This document shows, piece after piece, positions 37,523 to 46,300 of a stretch of 64,000 bases of DNA (position 1 is its first letter; every line of letters starts with the position of its first letter). Under the pieces are notes generated by a model. It did not search any database. It saw nothing but the letters and a program-made list of their open reading frames with translations, and was not told the origin of the DNA. The translations under genes and the position numbers were made by a program. This DNA comes from Paraburkholderia bryophila. Its GTDB lineage: Bacteria; Pseudomonadota; Gammaproteobacteria; Burkholderiales; Burkholderiaceae. Location of the stretch: assembly GCF_013409255.1 (NCBI RefSeq), contig NZ_JACCAS010000001.1:868001-932000 (forward strand). The letters run 5' to 3'.

Positions 37523-37894
37523 ATGAATCCGATTTCTCTCTTCTGTATCCTCGCCGGCGTGACGTTGAACGCCTGCGCGCAGTTGCTGCTCAAAGCCGGA
37601 ACGAATGCCGTTGGACACTTCGAATTCACCCGTGCGAACATCCTGCCCATCGGTTTCCGGATCGCGACCCAGCCGCCGATCATCGCCGGGCTGGCCTGTT
37701 ATGTGATCAGCCTCGTCGTGTGGATCGTCGGCCTGTCGCGGGTGGACGTGTCGATCGCCTATCCGATGCTGTCGCTCGGCTACGTCGTCAATGCGTTCGC
37801 GGCGTGGTATCTGTTCGGCGAAGTCATGTCGGTGCAGAAGCTGATCGGGATCGGCGTGATCCTGATCGGCGTGCTGATCCTGGCGCGCAGCTAG
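37523..37894 (+). CDS. SMR-family L-Ara4N flippase subunit (ArnE/ArnF-like)
   Basis: A 123-residue protein with four hydrophobic segments, ending VQKLIGIGVILIGVLILARS. In enterobacteria ArnE and ArnF together flip undecaprenyl-phosphate-L-Ara4N. Only one such gene is seen here, so it may work as a homodimer or with a partner elsewhere. It lies 25 nt after arnT. Confidence 0.8.
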   Translation: MNPISLFCILAGVTLNACAQLLLKAGTNAVGHFEFTRANILPIGFRIATQPPIIAGLACYVISLVVWIVGLSRVDVSIAYPMLSLGYVVNAFAAWYLFGEVMSVQKLIGIGVILIGVLILARS

Positions 37895-37901
37895 GCGTCA
37901 T

Positions 37902-37925
37902 GGCCCGGCAGCGGTGTGCCGGGCC
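37902..37925 (+). terminator. Hairpin downstream of the SMR gene
   Basis: Perfect 9-bp stem (GGCCCGGCA / TGCCGGGCC) with a 6-nt loop, 7 nt after the stop. The following sequence is T-rich but not a clean T-tract. It may partly separate arnT and the SMR gene from arnB. Confidence 0.5.
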
Positions 37926-38175
37926 CGATTTATTACCGTTTATTGCCTGCGCGGCCCGGTGGCTCAGCGGCTCAGGTCGACGGCGCACTGACTTCGAAAA
38001 GAAGCCGTCGGCGAACACATGGAGCGGCCCACCACGCCGGCTCAGCAAGACGTAAGCTTGACCGCGGTATGCTGCGCGGTTGCACCTTTTTTAGTTGTGG
38101 CCTTGGGTTTGTGCGGACTTTGTGGTTTACTGCGCGCCCTCTGGCTGACAAGCCTTTCAATCGAGCGAAGCATTC

Positions 38176-39327
38176 ATGACCCAGCCAACCGTGCCGTTTT
38201 TGCCGTTTGTGAAACCCGAGATCGATGAAGAAACGATTCAGGGTGTCGCCGAGGTCCTGCGCTCCGGGTGGATCACCACCGGTCCGCAGAATCAGCAGTT
38301 CGAGGCGGCGCTCTCCGAGTTCTGCGGCGGCCGTCCGGTGCGCACGTTCAATTCCGGCACGGCGACGCTCGAAATCGGGCTGCGCATTGCCGGCGTGGGC
38401 GAAGGCGACGAAGTCATCACGACGCCCGCGTCGTGGGTCTCGACCAGCAACGTGATCTACGAGGTCGGCGCGACGCCGGTATTCGTCGACATCGATCCGG
38501 CCACGCGCAATATCGACCTCGATCTGCTCGAAAAGGCCATCACGCCGCGCACCAAGGCGCTGATTCCGGTGTATCTGTCGGGTCTGCCGGTCGATATGGA
38601 CCGTCTGTATGAAATCGCCCGCGCGCACAAACTGCGCGTGATCGAAGACGCCGCGCAAGCGTTCGGCTCAAGCTGGAAAGGCGAGCGGATCGGCAAGCTG
38701 GGCGACATCGTGTCGTTCAGCTTCCACGCGAACAAGAATCTGACTTCGATCGAAGGTGGGGCGCTGGTGCTCAACAACGAGGAAGAAGCGATCCTCGCGC
38801 AGAAGTACCGTCTGCAAGGCATCACGCGTAGCGGCTTCGACGGCATGGATTGCGATCTGCTGGGCGGCAAGTACAACCTGACGGACGTCGCCGCGCGCGT
38901 CGGCCTCGGTCAGTTGCCGCATATCGAGCGATTCACCGCGCAGCGCCGCAAACTGGCGCGGGCGTACTTCGACGGCTTCGAAGGGGGTGCCGCGGTCAAG
39001 CTGGGCTTGGGCCTGCCGCTTGCGGACTTCGACAACAGCAACTGGCACATGTACCTGGTCACGCTGCCGCTCGAGAAACTCTCTATCGACCGCGCGGGTT
39101 TCATGGGCGAACTGAAAGAGCGCGGCATCGGCTCGGGCGTGCACTACCCGGCGATCCATCTGTTCTCGCTGTACAAAGCACGCGGTTTCCGGGAAGGCAT
39201 GTTCCCGCACGCCGAGCGCTACGGCGCGAGCACCGTCACGCTGCCGCTCTTCACGCAGATGAACGAAAGCGACGTGGCGCGGGTCTGCCGCGCGGTCAAT
39301 GAAATTTGCGAACAATACGGAAAATAA
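38176..39327 (+). CDS. arnB: UDP-4-amino-4-deoxy-L-arabinose aminotransferase ArnB
   Basis: PLP enzyme of the DegT/DnrJ family (383 residues) that makes UDP-L-Ara4N from the 4-keto sugar. K187 in SFHANKNLTSIEGGAL is the PLP lysine. It is the first gene of a tight arnB-arnC-arnA(FT)-arnA(DH)-arnD series with gaps or overlaps of at most 10 nt. Confidence 0.93.
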   Translation: MTQPTVPFLPFVKPEIDEETIQGVAEVLRSGWITTGPQNQQFEAALSEFCGGRPVRTFNSGTATLEIGLRIAGVGEGDEVITTPASWVSTSNVIYEVGATPVFVDIDPATRNIDLDLLEKAITPRTKALIPVYLSGLPVDMDRLYEIARAHKLRVIEDAAQAFGSSWKGERIGKLGDIVSFSFHANKNLTSIEGGALVLNNEEEAILAQKYRLQGITRSGFDGMDCDLLGGKYNLTDVAARVGLGQLPHIERFTAQRRKLARAYFDGFEGGAAVKLGLGLPLADFDNSNWHMYLVTLPLEKLSIDRAGFMGELKERGIGSGVHYPAIHLFSLYKARGFREGMFPHAERYGASTVTLPLFTQMNESDVARVCRAVNEICEQYGK

Positions 39328-39333
39328 GCGGAA

Positions 39334-40377
39334 ATGAGTTATTCGGAACATCGCGCTGTCGCACCGGAAGTGTCGATCATCATCCCGGTGTACAACGAGG
39401 AAGCCGGGCTGGCCGCGCTGTTCGCGCGTCTGTACCCGGCGCTCGACGCGCTCGGCACCGGTTATGAAGTGATCTTCATCAACGACGGTAGCCGCGACAA
39501 ATCCGCCGCGCTGCTCGCCGAGCAGTTCCGCGCGCGCCCCGACACCACCCGCGTGATCCTGCTGAACGGCAACTACGGCCAGCACATGGCGATCCTTGCG
39601 GGCTTCGAGCAATCGCGCGGCGAGATCGTCATCACGCTCGACGCCGATCTGCAGAACCCGCCGGAAGAAATCGCCAAGCTGGTTTCGAAGATGCGCGAAG
39701 GCTACGACTACGTCGGCACGATCCGGCTGCAGCGCCAGGACAGCCTGTTCCGCCGCAAGGCCTCGCGCGCGATGAACCGGCTGCGCGAACGCATCACCCG
39801 TATCAAGATGACCGACCAGGGCTGCATGCTGCGCGCTTACAGCCGGCACATCATCGACACGATCAATCGGTGCGGCGAAATCAACACGTTCATTCCGGCG
39901 CTCGCGTACACCTTCGCGCAGAATCCGGTCGAAATCGAAGTCGCGCACGAAGAGCGCTTTGCCGGCGAATCGAAGTACTCGCTGTATTCGCTGATCCGCC
40001 TGAATTTCGACCTCGTGACCGGTTTTTCGGTGGTGCCGCTGCAGTGGCTGTCGTTCATCGGCGTGATCCTGTCGCTCGGCTCCGCGGCGCTGTTCGTGCT
40101 GCTGCTGATTCGCCGCTTTATCATCGGCGCGGAAGTTCAAGGTGTGTTCACGCTGTTCGCCGTGATCTTCTTCCTGCTCGGCGTGATCATCTTCGCGCTC
40201 GGGCTGCTCGGTGAATACATCGGCCGGATTTATCAGCAGGTGCGCGCGCGTCCGCGTTATCTGGTGCAAACCATTCTCGAGCAGCGCGACGGTACGACCG
40301 TGGCCGAAGCGCCGCGTCAGGCCGTCGTGCAGGCCGTGCAGGCCGCGCCGCTGGTCGACCAGGGGCCGAATCCATGA
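39334..40377 (+). CDS. arnC: Undecaprenyl-phosphate 4-deoxy-4-formamido-L-arabinose transferase ArnC
   Basis: GT2 enzyme of 347 residues. The N-terminal GT-A domain has SIIIPVYNEEAGL and ITLDADLQNPPEE, and two C-terminal membrane helices follow (about 240-310). A dolichyl-phosphate mannose synthase-like role is the generic alternative; the arn context decides. It overlaps the next gene by four bases. Confidence 0.92.
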   Translation: MSYSEHRAVAPEVSIIIPVYNEEAGLAALFARLYPALDALGTGYEVIFINDGSRDKSAALLAEQFRARPDTTRVILLNGNYGQHMAILAGFEQSRGEIVITLDADLQNPPEEIAKLVSKMREGYDYVGTIRLQRQDSLFRRKASRAMNRLRERITRIKMTDQGCMLRAYSRHIIDTINRCGEINTFIPALAYTFAQNPVEIEVAHEERFAGESKYSLYSLIRLNFDLVTGFSVVPLQWLSFIGVILSLGSAALFVLLLIRRFIIGAEVQGVFTLFAVIFFLLGVIIFALGLLGEYIGRIYQQVRARPRYLVQTILEQRDGTTVAEAPRQAVVQAVQAAPLVDQGPNP

Positions 40378-41321
40378 AGCCGCGCGCCGTCGTATTCGCG
40401 TATCACAACGTCGGCGTGCGCTGCCTGCAGGTCCTGCTCGCGCGCGGCGTCGAGGTGGCGCTGGTCGTCACGCATGAAGACAGCCCGGCCGAGAACATCT
40501 GGTTCGGCAGCGTCGCTTCGGTCGCAGCCGAACACGGCATTCCGGTCGTCACGCCGGCGGATCCGAAGAGCGCCGAACTGCGCGCCGCGGTGAGCGCCGC
40601 GCGGCCGGACTTCATCTTCTCGTTCTACTACCGCCACATGTTGCCGGTCGACCTGCTGGCGCTCGCCGCACGGGGCGCTTACAACATGCACGGCTCGCTG
40701 CTGCCGAAGTACCGCGGCCGCGTGCCGACCAACTGGGCGGTGATCCACGGCGAAACCGAGACCGGCGCGACGCTGCACGAAATGGCCGCCAAGCCCGACG
40801 CGGGCGCGATCATTGCGCAGACGCCGGTGCCGATCCTGCCCGACGACACCGCTGCGCAAGTGTTCGACAAAGTCACGGTGGCCGCCGAGCAAACGTTGTG
40901 GCGCGTGCTGCCCGCCTTGCTGGCCGGCGAAGCGCCGCATCTGCCGAACGATCTCTCGCACGGCAGCTATTACGGCGGACGCAAGCCGGAAGACGGCCGC
41001 ATCGACTGGACGCAATCCGCGCAGCAGGTCTACAACCTGATCCGCGCGGTCGCGCCGCCCTATCCCGGCGCGTTCACGGATTTCGACGGACAGCGTTTCA
41101 TCGTCGCGCGCGCGCGCCTGGCCGCGCCCGGCGCGCTTCGCTCGGATTTGCCCCCGGGCCTGCACGTAAGCGATAATGCCGTTTTCGCGATCTGCGGCGA
41201 CGGTCGCGCGATCACGATCCACGAGTTGCGGCGCCAGCTCGACGGCAGCGAAACTGTCGTCACGCCGGCCGAATTCGCCCAGCTCACTCAGATTCCCTCC
41301 CAAATTCCTCGCTCCTCATGA
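40374..41321 (+). CDS. arnA: UDP-L-Ara4N formyltransferase (ArnA N-terminal half as a separate protein)
   Basis: A 315-residue 10-formyl-THF-dependent transferase. Catalytic residues N104, H106 ([13 protein letters not shown]) and D142 are in place, and a C-terminal FMT-like domain follows. In E. coli this activity is fused to the decarboxylase in one 660-residue ArnA; here they are separate genes overlapping by four bases. Confidence 0.92.
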   Translation: MKPRAVVFAYHNVGVRCLQVLLARGVEVALVVTHEDSPAENIWFGSVASVAAEHGIPVVTPADPKSAELRAAVSAARPDFIFSFYYRHMLPVDLLALAARGAYNMHGSLLPKYRGRVPTNWAVIHGETETGATLHEMAAKPDAGAIIAQTPVPILPDDTAAQVFDKVTVAAEQTLWRVLPALLAGEAPHLPNDLSHGSYYGGRKPEDGRIDWTQSAQQVYNLIRAVAPPYPGAFTDFDGQRFIVARARLAAPGALRSDLPPGLHVSDNAVFAICGDGRAITIHELRRQLDGSETVVTPAEFAQLTQIPSQIPRSS

Positions 41322-42364
41322 AAAAAGTCCTGATTCTGGGTGTGAACGGCTTCATCGGCCATCACCTGTCCAAACGCATTCTCGAAACGACCGACTGGGA
41401 AGTCTTCGGGATGGACATGCAGACCGAACGTCTGGGCGACCTCATCAATCATGAGCGGATGCACTTCTTCGAAGGCGACATCACGATCAACAAGGAATGG
41501 GTCGAGTACCACGTCAAGAAATGCGACGTGATCCTGCCGCTGGTCGCGATCGCCACGCCCGCCACGTACGTGAAGCAGCCGCTGCGCGTGTTCGAACTCG
41601 ACTTCGAGGCGAACCTGCCGATCGTGCGTTCGGCCGTGAAGTACGGCAAGCACCTCGTGTTTCCGTCCACGTCCGAGGTCTACGGCATGTGCACGGACGA
41701 GCAGTTCGATCCGGAAGAATCGCAACTGTCGTACGGTCCGATCAACAAGCCGCGCTGGATCTACGCGTGCTCGAAGCAGCTGATGGACCGCGTGATCTGG
41801 GGTTACGGCATGGAAGGCCTGAACTTCACGCTGTTCCGTCCGTTCAACTGGATCGGCCCGGGCCTCGACTCGATCTACACGCCGAAGGAAGGCAGCTCGC
41901 GCGTGGTCACGCAGTTCCTCGGCCATATCGTGCGCGGCGAGAACATCAGCCTGGTGGACGGCGGCGCGCAGAAGCGCGCGTTCACGGATATCGACGACGG
42001 CATCGGCGCGCTGATGAAGATCATCGAAAACAAGGACGGCATCGCCACGGGCAAGATCTACAACATCGGCAACCCGACCAACAACTTCTCGGTGCGCGAG
42101 CTCGCGCACAAGATGCTGGCGCTCGCGGCCGAGTTCCCGGAATACGCGGAACTTGCAAAGAACGTGCAACTGGTCGAAACCTCGTCGGGCGCGTACTACG
42201 GCGCCGGCTATCAGGACGTGCAGAACCGCGTGCCGAAGATCGACAACACGATGCAGGAACTCGACTGGGCGCCGAAGTCGACCTTCGACGAAGCGCTGCG
42301 CAAGATTTTCGAAGCGTATCGCGGCCACGTCGGCGAAGCCCGTGCGCTCGTCGAACAGCAATAA
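41318..42364 (+). CDS. UDP-glucuronate decarboxylase (ArnA C-terminal half as a separate protein)
   Basis: A 348-residue SDR-type enzyme that oxidises and decarboxylates UDP-glucuronic acid to the UDP-4-keto-pentose. The NAD motif is [10 protein letters not shown] near residues 7-16, and the catalytic [10 protein letters not shown] contains the Tyr-x3-Lys pair. It works between Ugd, not in this window, and ArnB. Confidence 0.93.
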   Translation: MKKVLILGVNGFIGHHLSKRILETTDWEVFGMDMQTERLGDLINHERMHFFEGDITINKEWVEYHVKKCDVILPLVAIATPATYVKQPLRVFELDFEANLPIVRSAVKYGKHLVFPSTSEVYGMCTDEQFDPEESQLSYGPINKPRWIYACSKQLMDRVIWGYGMEGLNFTLFRPFNWIGPGLDSIYTPKEGSSRVVTQFLGHIVRGENISLVDGGAQKRAFTDIDDGIGALMKIIENKDGIATGKIYNIGNPTNNFSVRELAHKMLALAAEFPEYAELAKNVQLVETSSGAYYGAGYQDVQNRVPKIDNTMQELDWAPKSTFDEALRKIFEAYRGHVGEARALVEQQ

Positions 42365-42374
42365 GGGCTGATCC

Positions 42375-43268
42375 TTGGCCCGTATCGTTCTGAAGATCGA
42401 CGTCGACACGCTGCGCGGCACCCGCGAAGGCGTGCCGAATCTCGCACGCATCTTCGACCGCTTCAAGGCGCGCGCCACTTTCCTGTTCAGCCTCGGGCCC
42501 GACCACACCGGTTGGGCGATGCGTCGCGTGTTGCGGCCGGGCTTTCTGAAGAAGGTGTCGCGCACCTCGGTGGTCGAACATTACGGCGTCAAGCAGTTGA
42601 TGTATGGCGTGCTGCTGCCCGGTCCGGACATCGGCGCGAAGGCGTCGGCGGAAATGCGCGCGATCCACGAAGCCGGCTTCGAGTGCGGCATTCATACGTG
42701 GGACCACGTGTACTGGCAGGACAACGTGCGCGCGAAAGACCGCGCATGGACCGCCGCGCAGATGGGCAAGAGCCATGACCGTTTCGTCGAAGTATTCGGC
42801 GCGCCGCCGGTCACACACGGCGCGGCCGGCTGGCAGATGAACGGCCACGCGTTCGAGCAGATCGACGCGTGGGGCATGCGTTACGCGTCCGACGGCCGGG
42901 GCCGTTCGCCGTATCTGCCGGTGGTCGACGGCAAGACGCTCGCGCATGTGCAGATGCCCACCACGCTGCCCACGCTCGACGAAGTGCTCGGCGTGGACGG
43001 CGTCGATCTGCACAACGTCGCCGCATGGATGCTGAAGCACACCGAAAACAATCCGCACGATCAGGTGTTCACGCTGCACGCGGAACTCGAAGGGCAAAAG
43101 CTCGCGCCGATTTTCGAACAGCTACTGGACGGCTGGCGCGCGCAAGGTCATACCTTCGCGACCATGGGTGATTACTACGCCACGCTAGACCGCGACACGT
43201 TGCCATCGTACCCTGTTACGTGGGGCGAACTTCCAGGCCGCTCCGGCGAGTTGATTGTCCAGCCCTGA
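42375..43268 (+). CDS. arnD: 4-deoxy-4-formamido-L-arabinose-phosphoundecaprenol deformylase ArnD
   Basis: NodB-type polysaccharide deacetylase of 297 residues that removes the formyl group after lipid attachment. Metal-site motifs are DVDT (about residues 9-12) and HTWDHVYWQD. The start is TTG at 42375, directly before ARIVLKIDVDT; no ATG fits. It lies 10 nt after the decarboxylase gene. Confidence 0.92.
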   Translation: MARIVLKIDVDTLRGTREGVPNLARIFDRFKARATFLFSLGPDHTGWAMRRVLRPGFLKKVSRTSVVEHYGVKQLMYGVLLPGPDIGAKASAEMRAIHEAGFECGIHTWDHVYWQDNVRAKDRAWTAAQMGKSHDRFVEVFGAPPVTHGAAGWQMNGHAFEQIDAWGMRYASDGRGRSPYLPVVDGKTLAHVQMPTTLPTLDEVLGVDGVDLHNVAAWMLKHTENNPHDQVFTLHAELEGQKLAPIFEQLLDGWRAQGHTFATMGDYYATLDRDTLPSYPVTWGELPGRSGELIVQP

Positions 43269-43415
43269 GCGGACCGCCAACCGTCGGCAGCCCGCCTGAC
43301 GAACCGGCCGCCGCGCGAGACCATGCCGCGCGCCAGCCACATCCCCCAGCCTCGATGCCAGGCCGACGCCGCCACAGCCCTGCTGCGGCGCCGGCCATAA
43401 CAACCGGAGAACCTC

Positions 43416-43877
43416 GTGCCCATCGCAGTCGACCAACCCATCCCCGACTTCACCGCCCCCGCTACCGGCGGCGAGATCACGCTGTCCAAACTGCGGGGCA
43501 AGAAGGTGGTGCTGTATTTCTATCCGAAGGACAACACGCCGGGCTGCACGACCGAAGGCCTGCAGTTCCGCGACCTGTATCCGAAGTTCAAGAAGGCCGG
43601 CGCGGAAATCCTCGGCGTGTCGCGCGACAGCCTGCGCTCGCATGACAATTTCAAGGCGAAGCTCGAATTGCCGTTCCCGCTGATCTCCGATCCGGAAGAA
43701 GCGTTGTGCGCGCTGTTCGGCGTCATGAAAATGAAGAAAATGTATGGCAAGGAAGTACGGGGAATCGAACGCTCCACGTTCCTCATCGACGCTGAAGGGG
43801 TGCTGCGCCAGGAGTGGCGCGGCGTGAAGGTGCCCGGCCACGTCGACGATATTCTGGAGGCTGTACAAGCGCTTTGA
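43416..43877 (+). CDS. bcp: Peroxiredoxin, BCP/PrxQ family
   Basis: Thiol peroxidase of 153 residues. The peroxidatic cysteine is C44 in DNTPGCTTEG. The second cysteine five residues later, found in E. coli BCP, is absent (GLQF), so it is probably a one-Cys type or uses C95. GTG start at 43416 with GGAGA six bases upstream. It lies 147 nt after arnD and may be separate from the arn unit. Confidence 0.93.
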   Translation: MPIAVDQPIPDFTAPATGGEITLSKLRGKKVVLYFYPKDNTPGCTTEGLQFRDLYPKFKKAGAEILGVSRDSLRSHDNFKAKLELPFPLISDPEEALCALFGVMKMKKMYGKEVRGIERSTFLIDAEGVLRQEWRGVKVPGHVDDILEAVQAL

Positions 43878-44233
43878 GGCGCGCTATATTGGGCCGCAAT
43901 GAGTGCCTGTCCACCCCAAATTTTTCGCCGCTGCGCCAGACTCGACGGCCGTTTTACCGGATCTGCCGGTGCTGTCGGAGTCGTGAGGCGCAACGCGAGC
44001 ATTGAAGGCGAGCCGCTTGCCCCGTACGCCGGGGCGGCGGCTTTTTTAATTGCGCGCGGCCGTTCGTTCACTCGGCTGCGTGCTTCCGTTAAGGAGCCGA
44101 TCGAAACCCAGGCGAACCGGCATCTCTAGACCGAATGCGCGCCTCCGGGCGCAAACTGCGTGCGCACTCACTGGCACCAGCAGAATGCGACAGGCGGCGC
44201 ACGATATGTGACCCGATTAATTCGAGGGAAACC
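43878..44233. other. Intergenic region between bcp and the PhoH gene
   Basis: About 355 nt, holding the terminator at 44011-44047 and the untranslated lead of the PhoH gene. The downstream frame is open from 44135, but the residues before 44234 do not look coding. Confidence 0.5.
44011..44047 (+). terminator. Intrinsic terminator downstream of bcp
   Basis: Stem of AGCCGCTTGCCCCG with CGGGGCGGCGGCT (one bulged T, one G-U pair), followed by six T residues. Confidence 0.75.
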
Positions 44234-46093
44234 ATGCCTTTGCCTACTCCCCCCAGCAAGCTCGGCAATCTCCTGCCGCCTGACGAATACAAGGCCAAAG
44301 CCGCTACGCCGGCGCGCTCCGCCTCGAAGAAACAGGCTGGCGACGGGGAAGCCGCAGAGTCGGCCGATTACGGCCGCGCGAACGTCGCCAAGCCAATGGC
44401 GAATGCCGCCAATGCCGCGACCACCTTGCGGACCGTGCCGGCGTCGTCGGCAACCCCTGTTGCGAATGCTTCCGCGGAGCAAGCTGCTCCGGCGCGCGGC
44501 CGCAAAACGAAGCAAACCGCTGCCCTGTTGCAGCCGGTTCCCGCCGCCCGCCCGCACGCCGAGCCGGCCGCACCCGCAGCACAACCGGTGGTGGCGCGCG
44601 CGCCGAGCGCGAAGCAGGCCGACGCCGCCGCACCCGCAGCCGTTGCGCCCGCCACACGCGGTGCCGGCAAGAAACGCAGCACGAGCGCCGATCCGGCCGA
44701 AGTGCAGAAGCTGTTCGTGCTCGACACGAACGTGCTGATGCACGATCCAAGCTGCCTGTTCCGGTTCGAGGAACACGACGTCTATCTGCCGATGATGACG
44801 TTGGAAGAACTCGACAACCACAAGAAGGGCATGTCGGAAGTCGCGCGTAATGCTCGCCAGGTGAGCCGTACGCTGGACGCGCTGGTGGCCAACGCCGGCA
44901 ATATCTCCGACGGCATTTCGCTCGCCCGTCTGGGTAGCCGCGAGGCGTCAGGACGTCTTTTCTTCCAGACCACGCTGGCCACCATCGAACCGGTGGAAGG
45001 TCTGCCGGAAGGCAAGGCCGACAACCAGATCCTCGGCGTCGTGCGCGCGTTGCAGCGCGACCGGATGGATCGCCAGGTCGTGCTGGTGTCGAAAGACATC
45101 AACATGCGCATCAAGGCGCATGCGCTCGGCCTGCCCGCCGAAGATTACTTCAACGACCAGGTGCTCGAAGACAGCGATCTGCTGTACTCGGGCATCCGCG
45201 CGCTGCCGCAGGACTTCTGGACCAGGCACGCGAAGGGCATGGAGAGCTGGCAGGACACCAAAACCGGCACCACGTATTACCGGGTGACGGGTCCGCTGTG
45301 CGCATCGATGCTGGTCAACGAGTTCGTCTATCTGGAGCCGCAAAACGGCGAACCGGCGTTCCATGCGCTGGTGCGTGAGTTGAACGGCAAGACCGCGTTG
45401 CTGCAAACCTTGCGCGACTACGGCCACCACAAGAACAACGTGTGGGGCATCACGGCGCGTAACCGCGAGCAGAATTTCGCGCTGAACCTGTTGATGAATC
45501 CGGAGATCGACTTCGTCACGCTGCTGGGTCAGGCCGGTACCGGCAAGACGCTGGTCGCGCTCGCGGCCGGTCTGGCGCAGGTGCTCGACGACAAGCGCTA
45601 CAACGAGATCATCGTGACACGCGCCACGGTGCCGGTCGGTGAGGACATCGGCTTCCTGCCGGGTACGGAAGAGGAAAAAATGCAGCCGTGGATGGGTGCA
45701 TTCGACGACAACCTCGAAGTCCTGCAGAAAACCGACGACGCCGCCGGCGAATGGGGCCGCGCCGCCACGCAGGAGTTGATCCGTTCGCGCCTGAAGGTGA
45801 AGAGCATGAACTTCATGCGCGGCCGCACGTTCGTGGACAAGTATCTGATCATCGACGAGGCGCAGAATCTGACGCCGAAGCAGATGAAGACGCTGGTCAC
45901 GCGCGCGGGCCCGGGTACGAAGATCATCTGTCTGGGCAACATCGCGCAGATCGATACGCCGTATCTGACCGAAGGCAGTTCGGGGTTGACGTACGTGGTC
46001 GACCGCTTCAAGGGCTGGGCGCACAGCGGGCACGTCACGCTGGCGCGCGGCGAACGTTCGCGGCTTGCCGATTACGCGTCGGAAATTCTTTAA
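44234..46093 (+). CDS. PIN-PhoH family ATPase/nuclease
   Basis: A 619-residue fusion of the YlaK type. Residues 1-155 are Ala/Pro-rich and probably disordered. A PIN domain starts near 158 (LFVLDTNVLMHDPS, acidic D164) and a PhoH ATPase follows with Walker A GQAGTGKT at 432-439 and KYLIIDEAQNLTPKQMKTL as Walker B. PIN-PhoH proteins are known RNA helicase/RNases; the cellular targets here are unknown. ATG 44234 follows GAGGGAA. Confidence 0.9.
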   Translation: MPLPTPPSKLGNLLPPDEYKAKAATPARSASKKQAGDGEAAESADYGRANVAKPMANAANAATTLRTVPASSATPVANASAEQAAPARGRKTKQTAALLQPVPAARPHAEPAAPAAQPVVARAPSAKQADAAAPAAVAPATRGAGKKRSTSADPAEVQKLFVLDTNVLMHDPSCLFRFEEHDVYLPMMTLEELDNHKKGMSEVARNARQVSRTLDALVANAGNISDGISLARLGSREASGRLFFQTTLATIEPVEGLPEGKADNQILGVVRALQRDRMDRQVVLVSKDINMRIKAHALGLPAEDYFNDQVLEDSDLLYSGIRALPQDFWTRHAKGMESWQDTKTGTTYYRVTGPLCASMLVNEFVYLEPQNGEPAFHALVRELNGKTALLQTLRDYGHHKNNVWGITARNREQNFALNLLMNPEIDFVTLLGQAGTGKTLVALAAGLAQVLDDKRYNEIIVTRATVPVGEDIGFLPGTEEEKMQPWMGAFDDNLEVLQKTDDAAGEWGRAATQELIRSRLKVKSMNFMRGRTFVDKYLIIDEAQNLTPKQMKTLVTRAGPGTKIICLGNIAQIDTPYLTEGSSGLTYVVDRFKGWAHSGHVTLARGERSRLADYASEIL

Positions 46094-46118
46094 GTTTCAA
46101 TTAGTTAGAATTTTTCAG

Positions 46119-46154
46119 AAGCCGCCTCCGGAATCTTCCGGAGGCGGCTTTTTC
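46119..46154 (+). terminator. Intrinsic terminator of the PhoH gene
   Basis: Perfect 15-bp stem (46119-46133 and 46136-46150) with a 2-nt loop, followed by T residues. Confidence 0.9.
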
Positions 46155-46300
46155 ATTGCCGACGCGTTTTGCGCAGAGCAACACTTAGCGCATGAACTTC
46201 AAGTAATTTGTCAAGACTTCTTGCCGGAGCGATGCGCGACGGGCTACTATCCCGAAATCGTCCGCCGTTAAACGAGCGTTTACCCGCTCTCCTCGTCTTC

